A DNA stretch of 64,000 nt from Acephala macrosclerotiorum. Lineage: Eukaryota > Ascomycota > Leotiomycetes > Helotiales > Mollisiaceae. The position numbers were made by a program, and so were the translations under genes. Positions 11,848 to 24,404 of the stretch are shown here, one piece after another. The notes under the pieces were generated by a model, which was not told the origin of the DNA, made no database searches, and saw nothing but the letters and a program-made list of their open reading frames with translations. How positions within the stretch are numbered: position 1 is the first letter of the stretch; each line of letters opens with the position of its first letter. The stretch lies in contig MU119306.1 of NCBI GenBank assembly GCA_014904845.1, forward strand, positions 110,787 to 174,786. The letters are read 5' to 3'.

Positions 11848-13286
11848 ATGGTCACAATCAACCTCGCCAAGGTCGTTGGTGCCAATGAAGAGGAGGAGAA
11901 GGGATTGTTACTCTCGAATGCATGGCAATCAACCAAGTCGAGACCTTCACGGAGGACTCTCTTCTCGTTCGCAGCCCTGGTCATCGTCTTGCAAGGCCTC
12001 CTGGTGTTCAAATGGTACTTCTATGATGAGGAAGTCGTTGTAACTCCTCTGTACGACATCAAGGAAACGGTCGGGTTGGTCACTGCAGTAAGTTTCGCCG
12101 AAGCATGTCTCATCTGCTAGGTGCTCGCGAGACATTGAGCCTCAATTGCATGCCAGCTGCTAATTATTCCGCGTCACAGTACTACGAACTCCTTCGAGAC
12201 ATGCGATATCTCGGTAAAGGCTCGATCGCCTACCCGCCTCATGTTGGAAACAAAGCTATAAATCGCACGCTAGCTATCGATATCCTTGGATTGAACGAAC
12301 AAGTCTACGAGACTCTCATTCAGCTACCCTACGTTGTTCCACACGAAGACAAGTGGGACGGAGAGAAAGGCCGATACTTGAATGATAGCGAGCTTGCAGA
12401 AGAGCACGCTTTGGAGGTATCGTGGTGGGGAGGATGGATGGGTCAGCGACGGACAATCTTCTGGCGGAGCGGACATTTCGCAGATTACAGACAAGATGCC
12501 ATCCTCTGGCGATCGCGGGACCCTCTCGGTCGATGGGAGACCAACTTTGCCCAGAATACCTCATTCGAGACCGCAATGATGGAATACGACATGCTGCCAA
12601 AGACTGCCATACCACTTTCATATATTCGGTACCGCAGGTATGGCCTTGCTCTAGTTCTGGACACCGCGAGTAATCGTATCGCCGTTCTTGATACCCAAGG
12701 ATTTGCCTCCAAGGATCCATTCTTCAATCGATTCGAGTCCAGCAAATGGCCCCTCCACTACAAGATCGCTGGTACGAGATTCTACGGTTACGAAATGCAT
12801 GCTCGATTGGCACCCGACTTGCTTCGTGAATTCATTCATCTGACAAGCCATCTGGAATCGGGTTACATTCCTGGTTCTGTACGCAACGACGAGATATACA
12901 CTCCAGAGCTCAGTCCGCCTAAATGGGAACGATGGGTCAAAGATCTCTATCGTGAGCATGGTTGGCCTTCCGCAGAGCCTCTCGAAGAATGCCAGTTCCT
13001 ATCCCTACGCCGCCCAGGCCATGCCTGCGATCACGATCCAATGAAGAGCTTTCGGGCCTCAGCTTTTTCAAAAGCGATGGCCGATCTACGACACGATATC
13101 GAAGTCAAGTATCTGAGAGATTGGTATTGTCCTGTGCCGCGAAAAAAGGAGGTCATCGATAAGATGAAAGCACTCGGGGCCTTGACTGAGGAGCAGATCG
13201 AGTACGCTGAGAGTGATGAGCAAGTCATTCCGTTGAACTTGGAGAGCTGGGGCGGAAATCTGGTGTTCATGCAGTCTGGGGACTGA
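11848..13286 (+). CDS. Single-pass membrane protein, fungal orphan
   Basis: Two exons (11848-12087 and 12180-13286) separated by a 92-base intron with a GCTAAT branch-like sequence near the acceptor give a 448-residue protein. Residues 1-40 are hydrophilic; a single hydrophobic helix (FSFAALVIVLQGLLVFKWYF) at about residues 40-60 follows an arginine-rich stretch, suggesting a type II anchor with a large outside or lumenal domain. That domain is rich in W, Y and R (VSWWGGWMGQRRTIFWRSGH) and has an NRT sequon, with two cysteines in its C-terminal third (EECQF, GHACDHD). I do not recognise the family, and no catalytic motif is evident. The start was chosen as the first ATG after the upstream stop. 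Real gene with good confidence; function unknown. Confidence 0.75.
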
Positions 13287-14348
13287 AGCGCGCGCTTTCG
13301 ACGAACAGTGGGAGGAAGGAGTTATATGTGGCTACCCGGCTATTTCTAGGAAGGGGCTGGCTAATCGTGTCGTAGACCTAGTGGTCATCCTTCGAGTTGC
13401 AATATGGCACTGAGAGCTCAGATTGCTACGAGAGCAGGCTGTCCTTGTTGGTGTGCATTTCAGGTGTCCAGGCATCAGACTGGATAGAATAATTGAATCG
13501 GGTCAAGTGGCTGTTGTGGCAAGGCCATGTCCGTAAGATAATTGGACATCATAGAACGAGAATGCTATACCTAATCAATGCTAGACTAGCAGATATTCAA
13601 GCGCTTTACTGATATTTTAATGATAATTGTATTGCAAATTCCGATGGCTTGCCTCCCCCTTTCTTTCCATGTCTAGGTGGTGAGCTTGTATCATCTTCGG
13701 ATGAACACTCAGTATCTGGGGTATTTTCTTACCTTCTTGCAGTGAGGGGAATCCTGGCGGTCGAAGAGAAAGGTCCCCTCATGTCCGGGAAGCCTGGAAA
13801 TTTCAACGGGTCCGAGATGTTCATGAAGGTTCCACAGTACACAGTATAGCTACGAAGACCAATCCACCTGCCCAATTCAGCTTTCAAGATGCGGCTTGAC
13901 TGTTCGTGCTCTGTCAATTGAAGTCAAGATAAGCACATCTTATCATCGCTATCTTCGCACGAAGTCTATTCCGTCCCGCTTGCAGCGATTGGTGGCATTG
14001 GTAAAGGTGGGGGAACTAACATGCGGCGGGATACGCACCAACATGATGGGATGGGCGGCTGGAACTTCAAGAATTGCCAGCAGTGGATGGACCTACTGGA
14101 CTTGGTAAAGTTTCCGGCTTGCGGTATTCTTCGCCCTGCTTGTTCCTAGATTGTGTTGCCTGGTGCTGGGAAGATGGGATGGGTTTCCTGCAGGTCCGGC
14201 GTTTTCGCTCCGGTAATACCTCCACCCAGAGATCCCAAAGATGGGCACAGATGGGACCATAGCCCCTGGATTATGCGTGTAACTTTTCCCTAGTCAATTC
14301 TAGAAGATTCAGCGTGTCTTTCGTGCGGCAGAAGACATTCAGGCCGAC
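13287..14348. other. Intergenic, no gene seen
   Basis: Contains only short frames on both strands and no family match. It ends at the target duplication of the inverted-repeat element at 14352-14634. Confidence 0.45.
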
Positions 14349-14351
14349 TAA

Positions 14352-14634
14352 CGAGCCTGGGATCATAAGTCTGTGTTTTCCAGGCATTTTTCGGGGCATT
14401 TTTAAGCGACGAAAACTAAACTCGACGACTTTACTTTAAAAGTATAAAATACGCACAAATCAGAATTATTTGAACTTATATTACGATATTTATAAAAAGC
14501 TATAGTGAGTTTATAAAGTAAATTTGAGTTAATTTAGTTTCGTAATTAAAAATCGAAATTTAGTTTCAGCGCTCATTTATTAGCGAGAAGGCCCGAAGAG
14601 CCCTGTAAAACACAGACTTATGATCCCAGGCTCG
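14352..14634. mobile_element. MITE-like element with long terminal inverted repeats and TAA target duplication
   Basis: The two ends are inverted copies beginning CGAGCCTGGGATCATAAGTC; the match is perfect for 28 bases and continues imperfectly for about 15 more. The 283-base element is flanked by TAA at 14349-14351 and 14635-14637, the 3-base TWA-type target duplication characteristic of PIF/Harbinger elements. The interior is very AT-rich (14405-14575) and has no coding capacity. It sits 350 bases upstream of the copper amine oxidase start, so it lies in that promoter. The inverted-repeat structure is seen directly; superfamily assignment is inferred from target duplication length only. Confidence 0.7.
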
Positions 14635-14984
14635 TAAAGTGCCGTCAATATATCGGACATTGAACAAAATCTAAACCTTTCATCCGATTCCCATACAGGC
14701 TTGTTGGGATGACTCGGTATGCAGAAAGAGTTTCCCTTACATGCATGCGGCGTAACGACATCTTGGCCGCCTTTCCATTCTCCAGTCGAAGAGTGGGAGA
14801 AGAACATATCGATATGAGGGACCTAGCGAGAGGCCGAGACTGGTATCCCGAAGAACCAACGTGCAGTAGTGCCGCGTCGTGAGCAAGCTCTGGGACTCTG
14901 CGGAGCTTCATGCTAAGCAGTAACATATAAGATCGGACAGATTCGCCGTTCATTGAACAGCTTCTAATTCCTAAGCTCGCTAAA

Positions 14985-17465
14985 ATGAGGACCTTTCTCT
15001 CATCAGCGACCATCTGGTCCTCTTTGCTCCTTCTCCTACCCGGCCTGGTACTTTCAAGACCAAGTCCTTTGCCAAAGTCAGCAAACTTCCGGAATTAGCG
15101 TATCAAGAATGGAATGAACGGACAAACAAAACGATGGACGAACACCACTACCACATCCGAACCTTCCTGTGCTGCACCAGGCGCCCAATCAATTGCTGCC
15201 CCTTACATGAACGTTTGGAGCAGTCTGACAGATGATGAGGCTGCTTCTGTTGCGGCGTGGCTATTCTCACAGCCCAAGTTCAATTTGACGAACACGGAGG
15301 ATGCTGGGGAGTGGGACAATTCTTTGTTGGTTCCTCACTGAACAGTCATTTGAGAGATTTGCGCTGATTACCACGCTAGGTTGATGATTGAGCTCATGGA
15401 GCCGAATAAGACAGATGTCCTAAACTATCTTGACAATGGAGGCTCGACACCAACGCGCTATGCTCATGTGATTATTGATCATCGAGCGGATATTGATCCT
15501 TATTACCAAGATTTAATTGTTGGGCCTTTGCCGCTCCAGAATGGCACAGTCAAAGCGGAGTCCTTGACGTATCCTTATACCCGGAAGACTGAAGGAAAAG
15601 TTCGAAATCTCGATGCGAGTCTAGATGATCAATGGAGTGCGTGGATGTATAACGTCACAGCTTCAATTCTTGACATTACTTTGGATCTTTGGAATGGCTC
15701 TGCTCTTGGTCTTGACAACGATACGCTCGATGTTTGGGGTATTGATCCATTGATGCAAGACGATGGGATTATTCGTTGGGATACCTTCTGGAATTTGCCA
15801 CAGACTGAGTTCGATTCCGGCACGCTTCTTCCACTAGGACTTTTCTTCACGTCGAACATCACTGGTCGGGATTCCTCGAAATGGGCGCTTGATGGTTGGC
15901 TTTATAACGACATTTTCTATCCTACTACTGAGGCGTTCAGAGATGCGTATTGGTCGCCTGGATTCGAGAAATTGCCTGCGAATATTGACGGCTCGTGGGG
16001 ATACACGGATCAGGAAGGCACGCCGCCCCCCTTGGATACAGACTTCCCGCCAATGGCTATTGCACCTTCCGGGTCACGTTATTTCACGGATGCAGAGCAG
16101 CAGTACGTAAAGTGGATGGACTTTGAGTTCTATATCTCCTTCTCGAGAGATACTGGTATGCATCTTCACAACATCAAGTATAAGGGAGAACGCATCATCT
16201 ACGAACTCGGACTACAAGAAGCACTCGCTCACTATGCCGGCAACGATCCAGTTCAATCTGGGACGGCCTACTTGGACACTTTCTACGGATTTGGAACTTA
16301 CGCTTTTGAGCTAGTCAAAGGATATGATTGTCCCTCGTATGCTACATACTTGAACAGCACATTCTACACCTCGGAAACAACCCACACCCATCTCGATAGC
16401 ATCTGTCTCTTCGAAACGGAAGGTAACTTCCCCATCCAGCGCCATAGCACATCACAATACGTTGCTGCTACCAAGAACATCTTCTTCACGATCCGAAATG
16501 TTTGCACAGTTGGTAATTACGATTATATGTTCAGTTATGAATTCTATATGGATGGTTCCATCAATGTTGATGTTCGAGCTTCCGGCTACATCCAATCTGC
16601 CTTCTTCGCCAAGAACGGCGACTATGGCTATCACATCCACGACGCTTTGTCAGGAAGTATGCACGACCACGTCCTGAACTATAAAATTGACTTCGATATC
16701 CTCGGCACCAAAAACACAATGATGACAACGACCAATGTTCCAGTCTCAGAAGTCTATCCCTGGTCCAACGGCAAAGCTCGCAATACGATGAAGTTACAAC
16801 GCACCGAAATCAACAACGAAGATGAAGGAAAACTCGATTGGGCAGCAAACGGCGTAACACAATTCACAGTGGTAAACAAAGACGCCGTCAACTCATATGG
16901 AGAGTACAGAGGCTACCGAATCCTCCCCTCCTCACCCACCATCCATCTCACAGTCCTCAACTCCTCCAACCTAGTCAATGCCGCCAACTGGGCGAAGCAT
17001 GACCTCTTCGTTACTCGACAACACGATACGGAACCCCGCTCATCGCATCCATATCAATCACAGGATACCGCTAATCCCCCAATCAACTTCGACGCCTTCT
17101 TCAACAGCGAAAATCTCGAGCAAGAAGATCTCGTTGTCTGGGCTAATGTAGGGATGCATCATGTTCCACACACGGGCGATTTACCAAACACTGTTTTCAC
17201 GACTGCTCATAGTGGCTTGCAAATCATGCCGTTGAATTATTTGGATGGTAGTCCGGTGAAGGATACAGTTAACATGGTGAGGGTGGATTACGGGGATGGG
17301 AATTTGAGTACGGTTATTAGTTTTGGGCAGGGAAGTCCAGAGTGTGGGGTTGTAGATTTAGAGGAGTTGGTGCCGGATTTGACGTCGTATCTCGGGGATT
17401 CGGTGGTAAGGAAGTTTCCGTATGATCCGAATGATCCCTATTATGAGACGGACTCGATAGAATAA
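14985..17465 (+). CDS. Secreted copper amine oxidase (TPQ-dependent)
   Basis: Oxidises primary amines to aldehydes with release of ammonia and hydrogen peroxide. The model has exons 14985-15047, 15099-15325 and 15380-17465 (791 residues). A signal peptide (MRTFLSSATIWSSLLLLLPG) is followed by N2/N3-type domains (SLTDDEAASVAAWLFSQP) and the catalytic beta-sandwich. The quinone-forming tyrosine is Tyr477 in VGNYDYMFSYEF (NYD consensus). The copper-binding HxH is His515/His517 in YHIHDAL; the third histidine lies in MHHVPHTGD. A likely base Asp is in YLDTFYGFG. Intron 1 is uncertain: it is 51 bases, a multiple of three, ends in TAG and lacks a clear branch site. If it is not an intron, the same TAG is an in-frame stop after SANFRN. 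The rest is intact. Inferred role: amine nitrogen or carbon use outside the cell. Confidence 0.9.
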
Positions 17466-18674
17466 TTTCGAGAGGAAGGGACTGGGTTTGAATCTTGGTA
17501 GGATGGTAATCTATTTTGTTCATGATAATGAACTTAAATCGGCCTAATAATCGCCCTGCTCTGTTACAGTAGTGTTTCATCTCAGGTCTAAATCTCTGTT
17601 TTTAATTCTTCTTTCATTATCTAGTTTGCTTTCGTTGTCAAACTGTGTCATGTCTTCATTCTTTTGACACCGAAGATGGCAAGAACCATCGGAAGTCAGC
17701 TTTATGTGCGGGTGGACTCCATAGACGGTATAGCGCCAGGGAGGCTGAGCCAGCGAGTAATGCAGCGTCTTCATCTTCGTCGCCTATAGCCTCTACACTA
17801 CATACTCGTTCTTTTTTCGCCGCGTCGAAACGCGTCGTGGACTATATCGGGTTTATACCCATGTCTGTCTCTCTTTTCGATGTATCTCTTTCAGCATCAA
17901 CTTAATACAAGCTACTTCAAGATTCAAGGCGAATCCACAGCCTCGCAGACACTAGTTACAATTTTGACGTGTGATTCATGTCTTTACAGGGCTGCTAGGT
18001 GTTAAGGTCTTGCTAGACATTTTTGAATAGGAATCAGGCTTTTGACGAGGAGGATATATGTCGAGGAGGGTATGGAACTAATAGTATGTTAAGCAGATGG
18101 ACAGGTTGTTTTGGTGGAGGTCATGGTCAAGTGGCACAAGTGCCGTGTTCTGGAAGCAGTTTATGGGTTATGCCATCTTGCTTGTGCGCTTACCTGCTAC
18201 CATTTTCTTCGTTTTGGAGTTAGGGGGTCTCTGTGTTGAATATGATGTGAAGGAGGAGTTGGTAATGAGGATTCCGGTGATAATGAAGGTTTGTTCTTGA
18301 CAGAAGGATAAACCATTCCAAGTGCAAATGGTGTAGGACGGAAGAAACGGATGAAGAGTGTGTCTGTTTCCTAGCATTCTGCTTGTGAAGAGGAGATGAA
18401 TGTTTTAGTTGGTCAGGCTAAAGCCTCCTAGACAACGAATGATGTCCCTGGTCTAACTCTGCTAGGATGTATACTTTTGAGTCCAGCACAAGAAAACTTC
18501 TTGTCGAGCAAAATCAAGCCGGGATAGATATTGAATACACGGGGGAGCGTCAGTGATATAAACCTCAAGTCACCAAAGACAGCTTGTATGGACTAACAAT
18601 TTTCAACTCGAATGCATTTCATTCAAACATTCTAGAAAATTAAATCCATCATGCAAATGAGTAGTAAACCGTCT
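17466..18674. other. Convergent 3' flanks, no gene seen
   Basis: Separates the ends of the amine oxidase (plus) and ABC transporter (minus). Only short, unremarkable frames are present. Confidence 0.5.
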
Positions 18675-21600
18675 TTATGCGCTACTCTTCCTTTCCCAAT
18701 TATTCCTATTCCTCACCCTCACCGGACTCGTGATCCTATCAATCCCCAACCCAATCACACCCCTATTCCCAGCGGTCTCGCTCCCAATCAATCCCGCAAA
18801 CGCCCTACCTCTACTTCTCAACTCCTCAAATCCACCACTTTCAACAACCTTCCCATTCTCAATCATAACAATCTGATCACAAATCCGCATCATCTCCACC
18901 GCATGACTGATAATCACCACCGCCACCCCTCCATCTCTCGATTCTCGTCCTCGTTCAATCAAGCGACGAATCGTATCTCTCACACCCTGAGCTGTAACGG
19001 CATCCAAAGCACTTGTAGCTTCATCAAGAATCAGAATCCTTGGTTTACGAACCAACGCCCTCGCAATAGCAAGCCTCTGAGCCTGACCACCAGACAACCC
19101 TATCCCGCCCTCACCGATTAAAGTATGATACCCATTCGGTAAACTCATAACAAAATCATGGATCCCAGCATCTTTCGCGGCATGAGTTGCTGCATTGGGA
19201 TTCGCGTACGGAGAACCTTCCGAGAGGCCATAGAGGATATTTGAGAGGACAGAGCAAGGGAAGAGGAGGGGTTGTTGGGCGACGATTGAAATTTGGTTGC
19301 GGAGGCTGATCAGGTTGCATTCAGTTATTGGAACGCCAGCGAATGTAAGGGGTGGGGGTTGGTGGAGGGCTGCTGAGTTGGGGGTGTAGAGGCCCAAGAG
19401 GAGGGAAGCGATTGTTGATTTTCCGGAGCCGGAGGGTCCAACTATTCCAGTGCAGGTGTTGGGTTGGAGGGTGAGGGATATCTTAGAAAGTACTGGAGAT
19501 GATTTGGATGGGTAGGTGAAAGACAAGTTGTTGAAAGAGACTGGGAATGGTGATTTGAGTCGCTCTGTGCCTAAGGAATCGGGAGAGCTCCGTAGGGGAA
19601 GGTTGGCGAGATGAAGCATGTATGTTGCTGTTGTGCGAGAGGAGTTGAGCTGTGGCACAAGCATCAGCATTCCCGTGGAATTGGCAATGCCGAACATGAG
19701 AAGATCGACGACTTGAAGGATCGTAGAGAGGTCCAACTGTCCGTGGGTGATAATTACGGCTCCATAATAGAAAATGATGGCGATAATGAAGTAGCTCATG
19801 GTATCTCCCAAGCCGAAAAAGACACCTGCCCAGATGGCTCGCGAGATTCCAATCTTGTAGGTCGCAGCGGCCGCATTCTGGTGTTTACGTTTGAAGTAGT
19901 TTTCCAAGGTTAGAGCCCGAACGACGCGGATGTTTGTGAAAGTCTCCGTGAAGATACTGCCAGCATTCTCAGAAGCCTGGTTGCACTTCTCTTCCCAGCT
20001 TCCACTGACCCAATTGAAGAGCTGTACCAGCCCGTACATGATCGGTGCGCAAGCCATAGCGACGAGCGTGAGTTTCCATGAGAGGACCATTGCCCAAACA
20101 ATCGAGATGCCCAGCATCCAGAAAGTAGTGAAGATGGGACCTGCAAAGCGGCCAATCAGGTTGCGCATCTCCTCTGCATTGCGATCCAGGTATGCATTTA
20201 ACTTCGCAGGTGAGTTCCTCTCCTTGTCGAACCATGATCTCGGTTGAGCCAGAATACGTTTCAGAGCTTCCGCCCTCAATTTATTGATCCATGCTTGTCC
20301 ACAGTGCTCGAGTGCGTAGTGCATGCAGAATACAGAGGCTGCGTCGATCACACCAATGCCTAGTAGGATCAGAGCCCATTTCCGTGCCTCCACGCCTCGA
20401 TTTCCCGGAAGGTAGTAAACTTCAAGAAGTTGTGTGAAGACGTATGCAAAGGCTGGAGTAGCTGCTCCGACGATGAAAGCAGCGGACAATCCGAGCACGA
20501 GATAGAATCTATCCCTCCGATTTAGATTCGGCCAGACGGTCCCAAGAATCATTCTCAAGGATGCTGGCTTCCGTAAGGGCAATACCTTTAGAGATGGTAC
20601 GACGAACGGCTGAGCTTTAACTTCCGTTGGCGGCTGGATAATTTTCTCGCTCTTAACTGTTATTGTGTCGATGGTCGGTAGCTTAGGTCGAAAGTGTGAA
20701 AAAGAATCAGGACTTCGGAAGGGTTTCGACAAAGGCGTTCGAGAGCTTGACTCGAATGGACTGAAGACTCCCTCGCTGGGAATGACTGGCGTGGACCATA
20801 TGTTTTCAGCCCACATCGAATTTGCCTGTGCTGCTCCGACACCGAGCATCAGGCTGTTTCGGACGCTGATGCTTCCTCCCATTCCTGGCGATGACATTGG
20901 ATTTGGCGATCCAAACACTCTCGAGATGCGATTCCAGGTTGGCGGGAGCAATTCGTCGAATGATGTTGCGCTTACCGATGTTGTAGGCGTGGCTGGTTCG
21001 GAGCTTCTCCTGTCGGAGAGGGGTGAAACTTCTGGTGATTTTGTCGCTGATAGTAGGGCGGCATATACACCAGATTGCTTCTCTATAAGCTTCGCGCTGT
21101 AGCCCTCCTGAACTACGGCGCCGGCGTGAAGCACATACACGTACTCTTCGTCGCGAATTTGCGAGACGTCATGTGTGATTATGATCGTCGTCTTTCCATG
21201 CCTCCACTTCCTGATGTTTGCCATGACCTTGTCCCGACTCTTCCTATCAAGCGCACTTGTAGCTTCGTCGAGGATGAGAATTGGAGCATTTCGAAGACGT
21301 GCCCTTGCGATCACAATTCTTTGCTGCTGGCCGCCACTCAGAGCTTGTCCACTTGATCCAGCCACAGTTTCGAGTCCTTCTGGCAGGTCTTTAAGAGTTC
21401 GTGTGAGGTCTGCGGTCTGACATGCTTCCACAATATCGTCGGTACTAGTAGGAAGTTCGCGACCAAAGGCGATGTTCTGTAGAATGGTCTCATTGAACAA
21501 AACACTCTCCTGTTGAACTAGAGTGATGTTCTGACATAGCCAATCTGGATCCAGAGTCTTCAATGATTGATCGTCTAGCAAGATCTCGCCACGTGTGGGA

Positions 21601-23032
21601 TCATAATACTTCATAAGCAGGTTTCCAAGAGTGCTCTTTCCCGATCCACTTGATCCGACGATAAAGGTTGTTTCGCCAGCGGGAAAGAAGAAGTTCGCAT
21701 TGACTAAAGCGCTCTGCTCTGGATTCGCAGGGTATGTAAAAGAGACCTAGAAACTGTTAGTGGGATTCGCTAGTCGTATTTCAAGAAGCATACCCCTTTG
21801 ACTTCAATGTCACCTGAACATGAAACAGGCCTGCCTGAGCCAGTCATAGTTGTCAGTTTCCTGCCATGTCGCATTTGAACCATGATAGACTCCAAAGTTG
21901 CACCTGCAGACATGCCCTTCGTCAATACAAGCCATTGCGGCAAGACAATCTCAACAGCTTGCAAGGCGTTCAAGCACGCGTAGAAAGTCGTGAGAATATG
22001 TCCGGGGTTGGTTCCTCTGTTGACCAGGTACAGACCAAACCAAAAGCCTTCGACAAACAATCCCACCATCATGAATTTGACGATAGCGTATTGCAAGGCG
22101 TTTGAACGAGCCTGGATCATGTAGTTGGCAGCCACACGCTTAATGGTTCTTCCATACTGCGAGAGTTCTTGATCCTGGCCATTGTATGCCTTGACCGTGT
22201 TGATGTTTGTGATGGCTGTATTGGCGTATTTCGAAGCCTGAGTGAGCTCGCACTTCTGTGATTCGATCGCGAGTGTGAGTGGAAGGGAGGCCAAGTACAG
22301 AAGGAAACCGGCAATCGGAAATGTGACGATGACAACGAAGGTCAGCTGCCAAGAGAAGTAGAACGCGAGCCCCAGTGATGTGAAGACTCCAACGATTTCG
22401 AAGGCGAGGAATCCCAATGGCTGTGAAACTGCCAATTGGAGCTCTTGTATTTGGCTTTTGAATTGTCAGAATAGGATGGCGTCTGGAATGCGGTGAACGT
22501 ACGTTTGAATCCGGATCAAGAGAGCTCCAACCCCATCTTGCCGGAGGTCATACCACCCTATATCCTTATCCAACATGCCTTCAAACATACATCCGCGAAT
22601 ACTCTTCGCCTGAAGTTCACCAAACACCACCCATGAAGTGAAGAAGACTCCCTCGACGAACCATGCTAAGCAGCCCAAGCAAGCCAAAGCGATGCACCAT
22701 TTGATGATTTCGTGAAGGCATTGCTCGCCATCCACCAATCCTGACCCGAATTGTGTAAACGAAGAGAATATTTTACCAAAGAAGACGGCCGATGCAGGCT
22801 TGATGCAAGCTGAAATGAGAGTGGTGGTGAGGGCGAAGACGACAGCTGGAGCGTGGCTTCTCTTCGTGAAGGTAAACAACGAGCGCCAGGAGGGATTGAG
22901 ATCGGAGATCTCAACTGTTTCGAGCGGTTGTAGTTCGTGGGCTGATCCCAAAGGACTGTCTATGTGCACCGAACTCCAGATGGTCGTTGGACTGTCGAAA
23001 CTGCCAGAGCTTCGAGGTGTTTGGGCAGCCAT
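18675..23032 (-). CDS. Full-length ABC-B exporter, Ste6-type (a-factor-like pheromone/MDR)
   Basis: Three exons (23032-22503, 22454-21794, 21746-18675) with 47-48 base introns give 1420 residues in (TMD-NBD)2 order. The first membrane domain occupies about residues 50-360. NBD1 has Walker A GSSGSGKST near residue 428, signature LSGGQQQR and Walker B ILILDEATSALD. A linker of about 140 residues, rich in Ser/Pro/Thr, precedes membrane domain 2 (LVLGLSAAFIVGAATPAFAY). NBD2 has GPSGSGKST, LSGGQAQR and ILILDEATSALD, so both ATP sites look complete. Such transporters export hydrophobic peptides or drugs; the overall sequence and Ser-rich linker look most like fungal Ste6 homologues exporting the lipid-modified a-type mating pheromone. 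A general multidrug exporter is the alternative. The C-terminus ends in a basic tail. Family sure, substrate inferred. Confidence 0.92.
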
Positions 23033-23734
23033 TGCGTGTTGAGGTCAATTGTGTCGTTCGTAGATATTTGCAAATGGAATTCGACGTACGTGGAAGAAGA
23101 CATCTTGGAACTGGTGGTGGTGTCGTTAAATTTCTTTCAAACAATGCCTCTAAGTGAACCATTGTTGTGGTGAAATTTGGCTCAGGGTTGTGAGGATTTC
23201 ATTGTTCTCGAAGCTGGCCCCTTAGTATTGTTTCCCGAAGCGAACCATGAAGCGAGGAATGTGAATGACGAACGCAGGTAGTCAACTTACAGTACAGTGC
23301 CTAAAAAAAAAAAGCGAGCGTCTGGAAGGCCAGGGAATGACTAAGTATTGTTTGAATCACGTTCATTGTGGTCAGCACTTGGGTTTCAATGCTATAAGGC
23401 CATGCTTGTGGGGAAGGCGAGGGCTATTCATATGTTCGCAACCCACAACTCGCAGGCACGCAACGCAGAAAATAATAATGCTCTTCACCGTCACAACCAA
23501 CATGCCCTTGAACGGCGCCTCTTCTTTGTGCTTTGTTTCCTGTGACAATCGAGTTCTATTGGCGCTGGGTAGGATCGAGGGACCATACCAGCTACCGGAA
23601 ATTTGTCCTCCACATTTGTCGGTTGAAGCATAGATTGAGCGGTCGAGCAGCCTTGCGTCCAATACTCTTCTGAGGGCCGCAAATCGACTAACTCGATATC
23701 ACATGGGCAGGTAATCAAGAGACATTATGCTATC
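23033..23734. other. Promoter of the ABC gene and 3' flank of the Pbdc1-like gene
   Basis: No coding signal. Contains an A11 run at 23303 and short frames only. Confidence 0.45.
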
Positions 23735-24404
23735 TCAAGACGCTGCCGCCTTCTTCTCCGCCACCTCCTTCTGGTGGTTCTCATAGATCCAGTCGTTAAG
23801 CCCGCTCTTATTCCTCGCGATTTCGATAGCGTAGAATTGCATCCGAGGCACTGCAAACAACCAGTTAGCTCTCTGTCAACCGTATTGCTGCTCCAGCACA
23901 CGCTTCAAGCTCACCGAACATCGTAGTATCCTGATCATACTCCATCTTTGGACCCAGCCTAACGATGGTGCCGAAATTGTAATCATCAACCTTCTTCTCG
24001 TATGCCATCATGAACTTCCGCCACCTCTCCTTGCCAGTCTTGCTCTTCATTTCGTCCTCATTGATTGTTTCGGCAGGGTCGAACTCGGGGAAGTCGGTCT
24101 TCAAATGCTCGTAGATATCGTCATCCATCTTCGTAAGTCGTAAGGCAGATCCGCGGACCTTCTCGAGGATCGCCCAGTATGTGGACATGTGTTGTACAGC
24201 TGGATGGTGGGGTCAGTGGCGGGGTAGATGGAAGGGGAGAGGGACGCTGCAGGACGCGTACCTTTGACTGCGAATTGCTTCTCAATCTGCGGTCATGTTA
24301 GTTACCTGTGCGACCATAGGAAAGGAAGATTCAGGGAGAGATCATACATCCTCGAGGTTGTCTGCCTCCTCGGGGTTGAAGTTGGCTGGTGCTGCGACCG
24401 ACAT
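23735..24404 (-). CDS. Pbdc1 family protein (polysaccharide biosynthesis domain-containing)
   Basis: Four exons (24404-24348, 24286-24262, 24199-23915, 23850-23735) splice in frame to 160 residues. The protein begins MSVAAPANFNPEEADNLED and contains the family core, with KTGKERWRKFMMAYEKKVDD and DYNFGTIVRL, then FYAIEIARNKSGLND near the C-terminus. This matches the small eukaryotic family represented by human PBDC1 and yeast YPL225W, a cytosolic protein linked to folding and biogenesis of translation factors; the historical name does not imply sugar chemistry. The second exon is only 25 bases. Length equals the usual family length and no defect is visible. A conserved single-copy housekeeping gene, which suggests that this part of the window is core chromosome. 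Confidence 0.9.

Noticed and set aside
14645..15013. 122-codon minus-strand frame at the amine oxidase start
   Set aside because: Overlaps the signal peptide of the amine oxidase on the other strand and part of its promoter; no homology.
18651..19121. 156-codon plus-strand frame rich in N, P and T
   Set aside because: Antisense to the C-terminal NBD of the ABC transporter.
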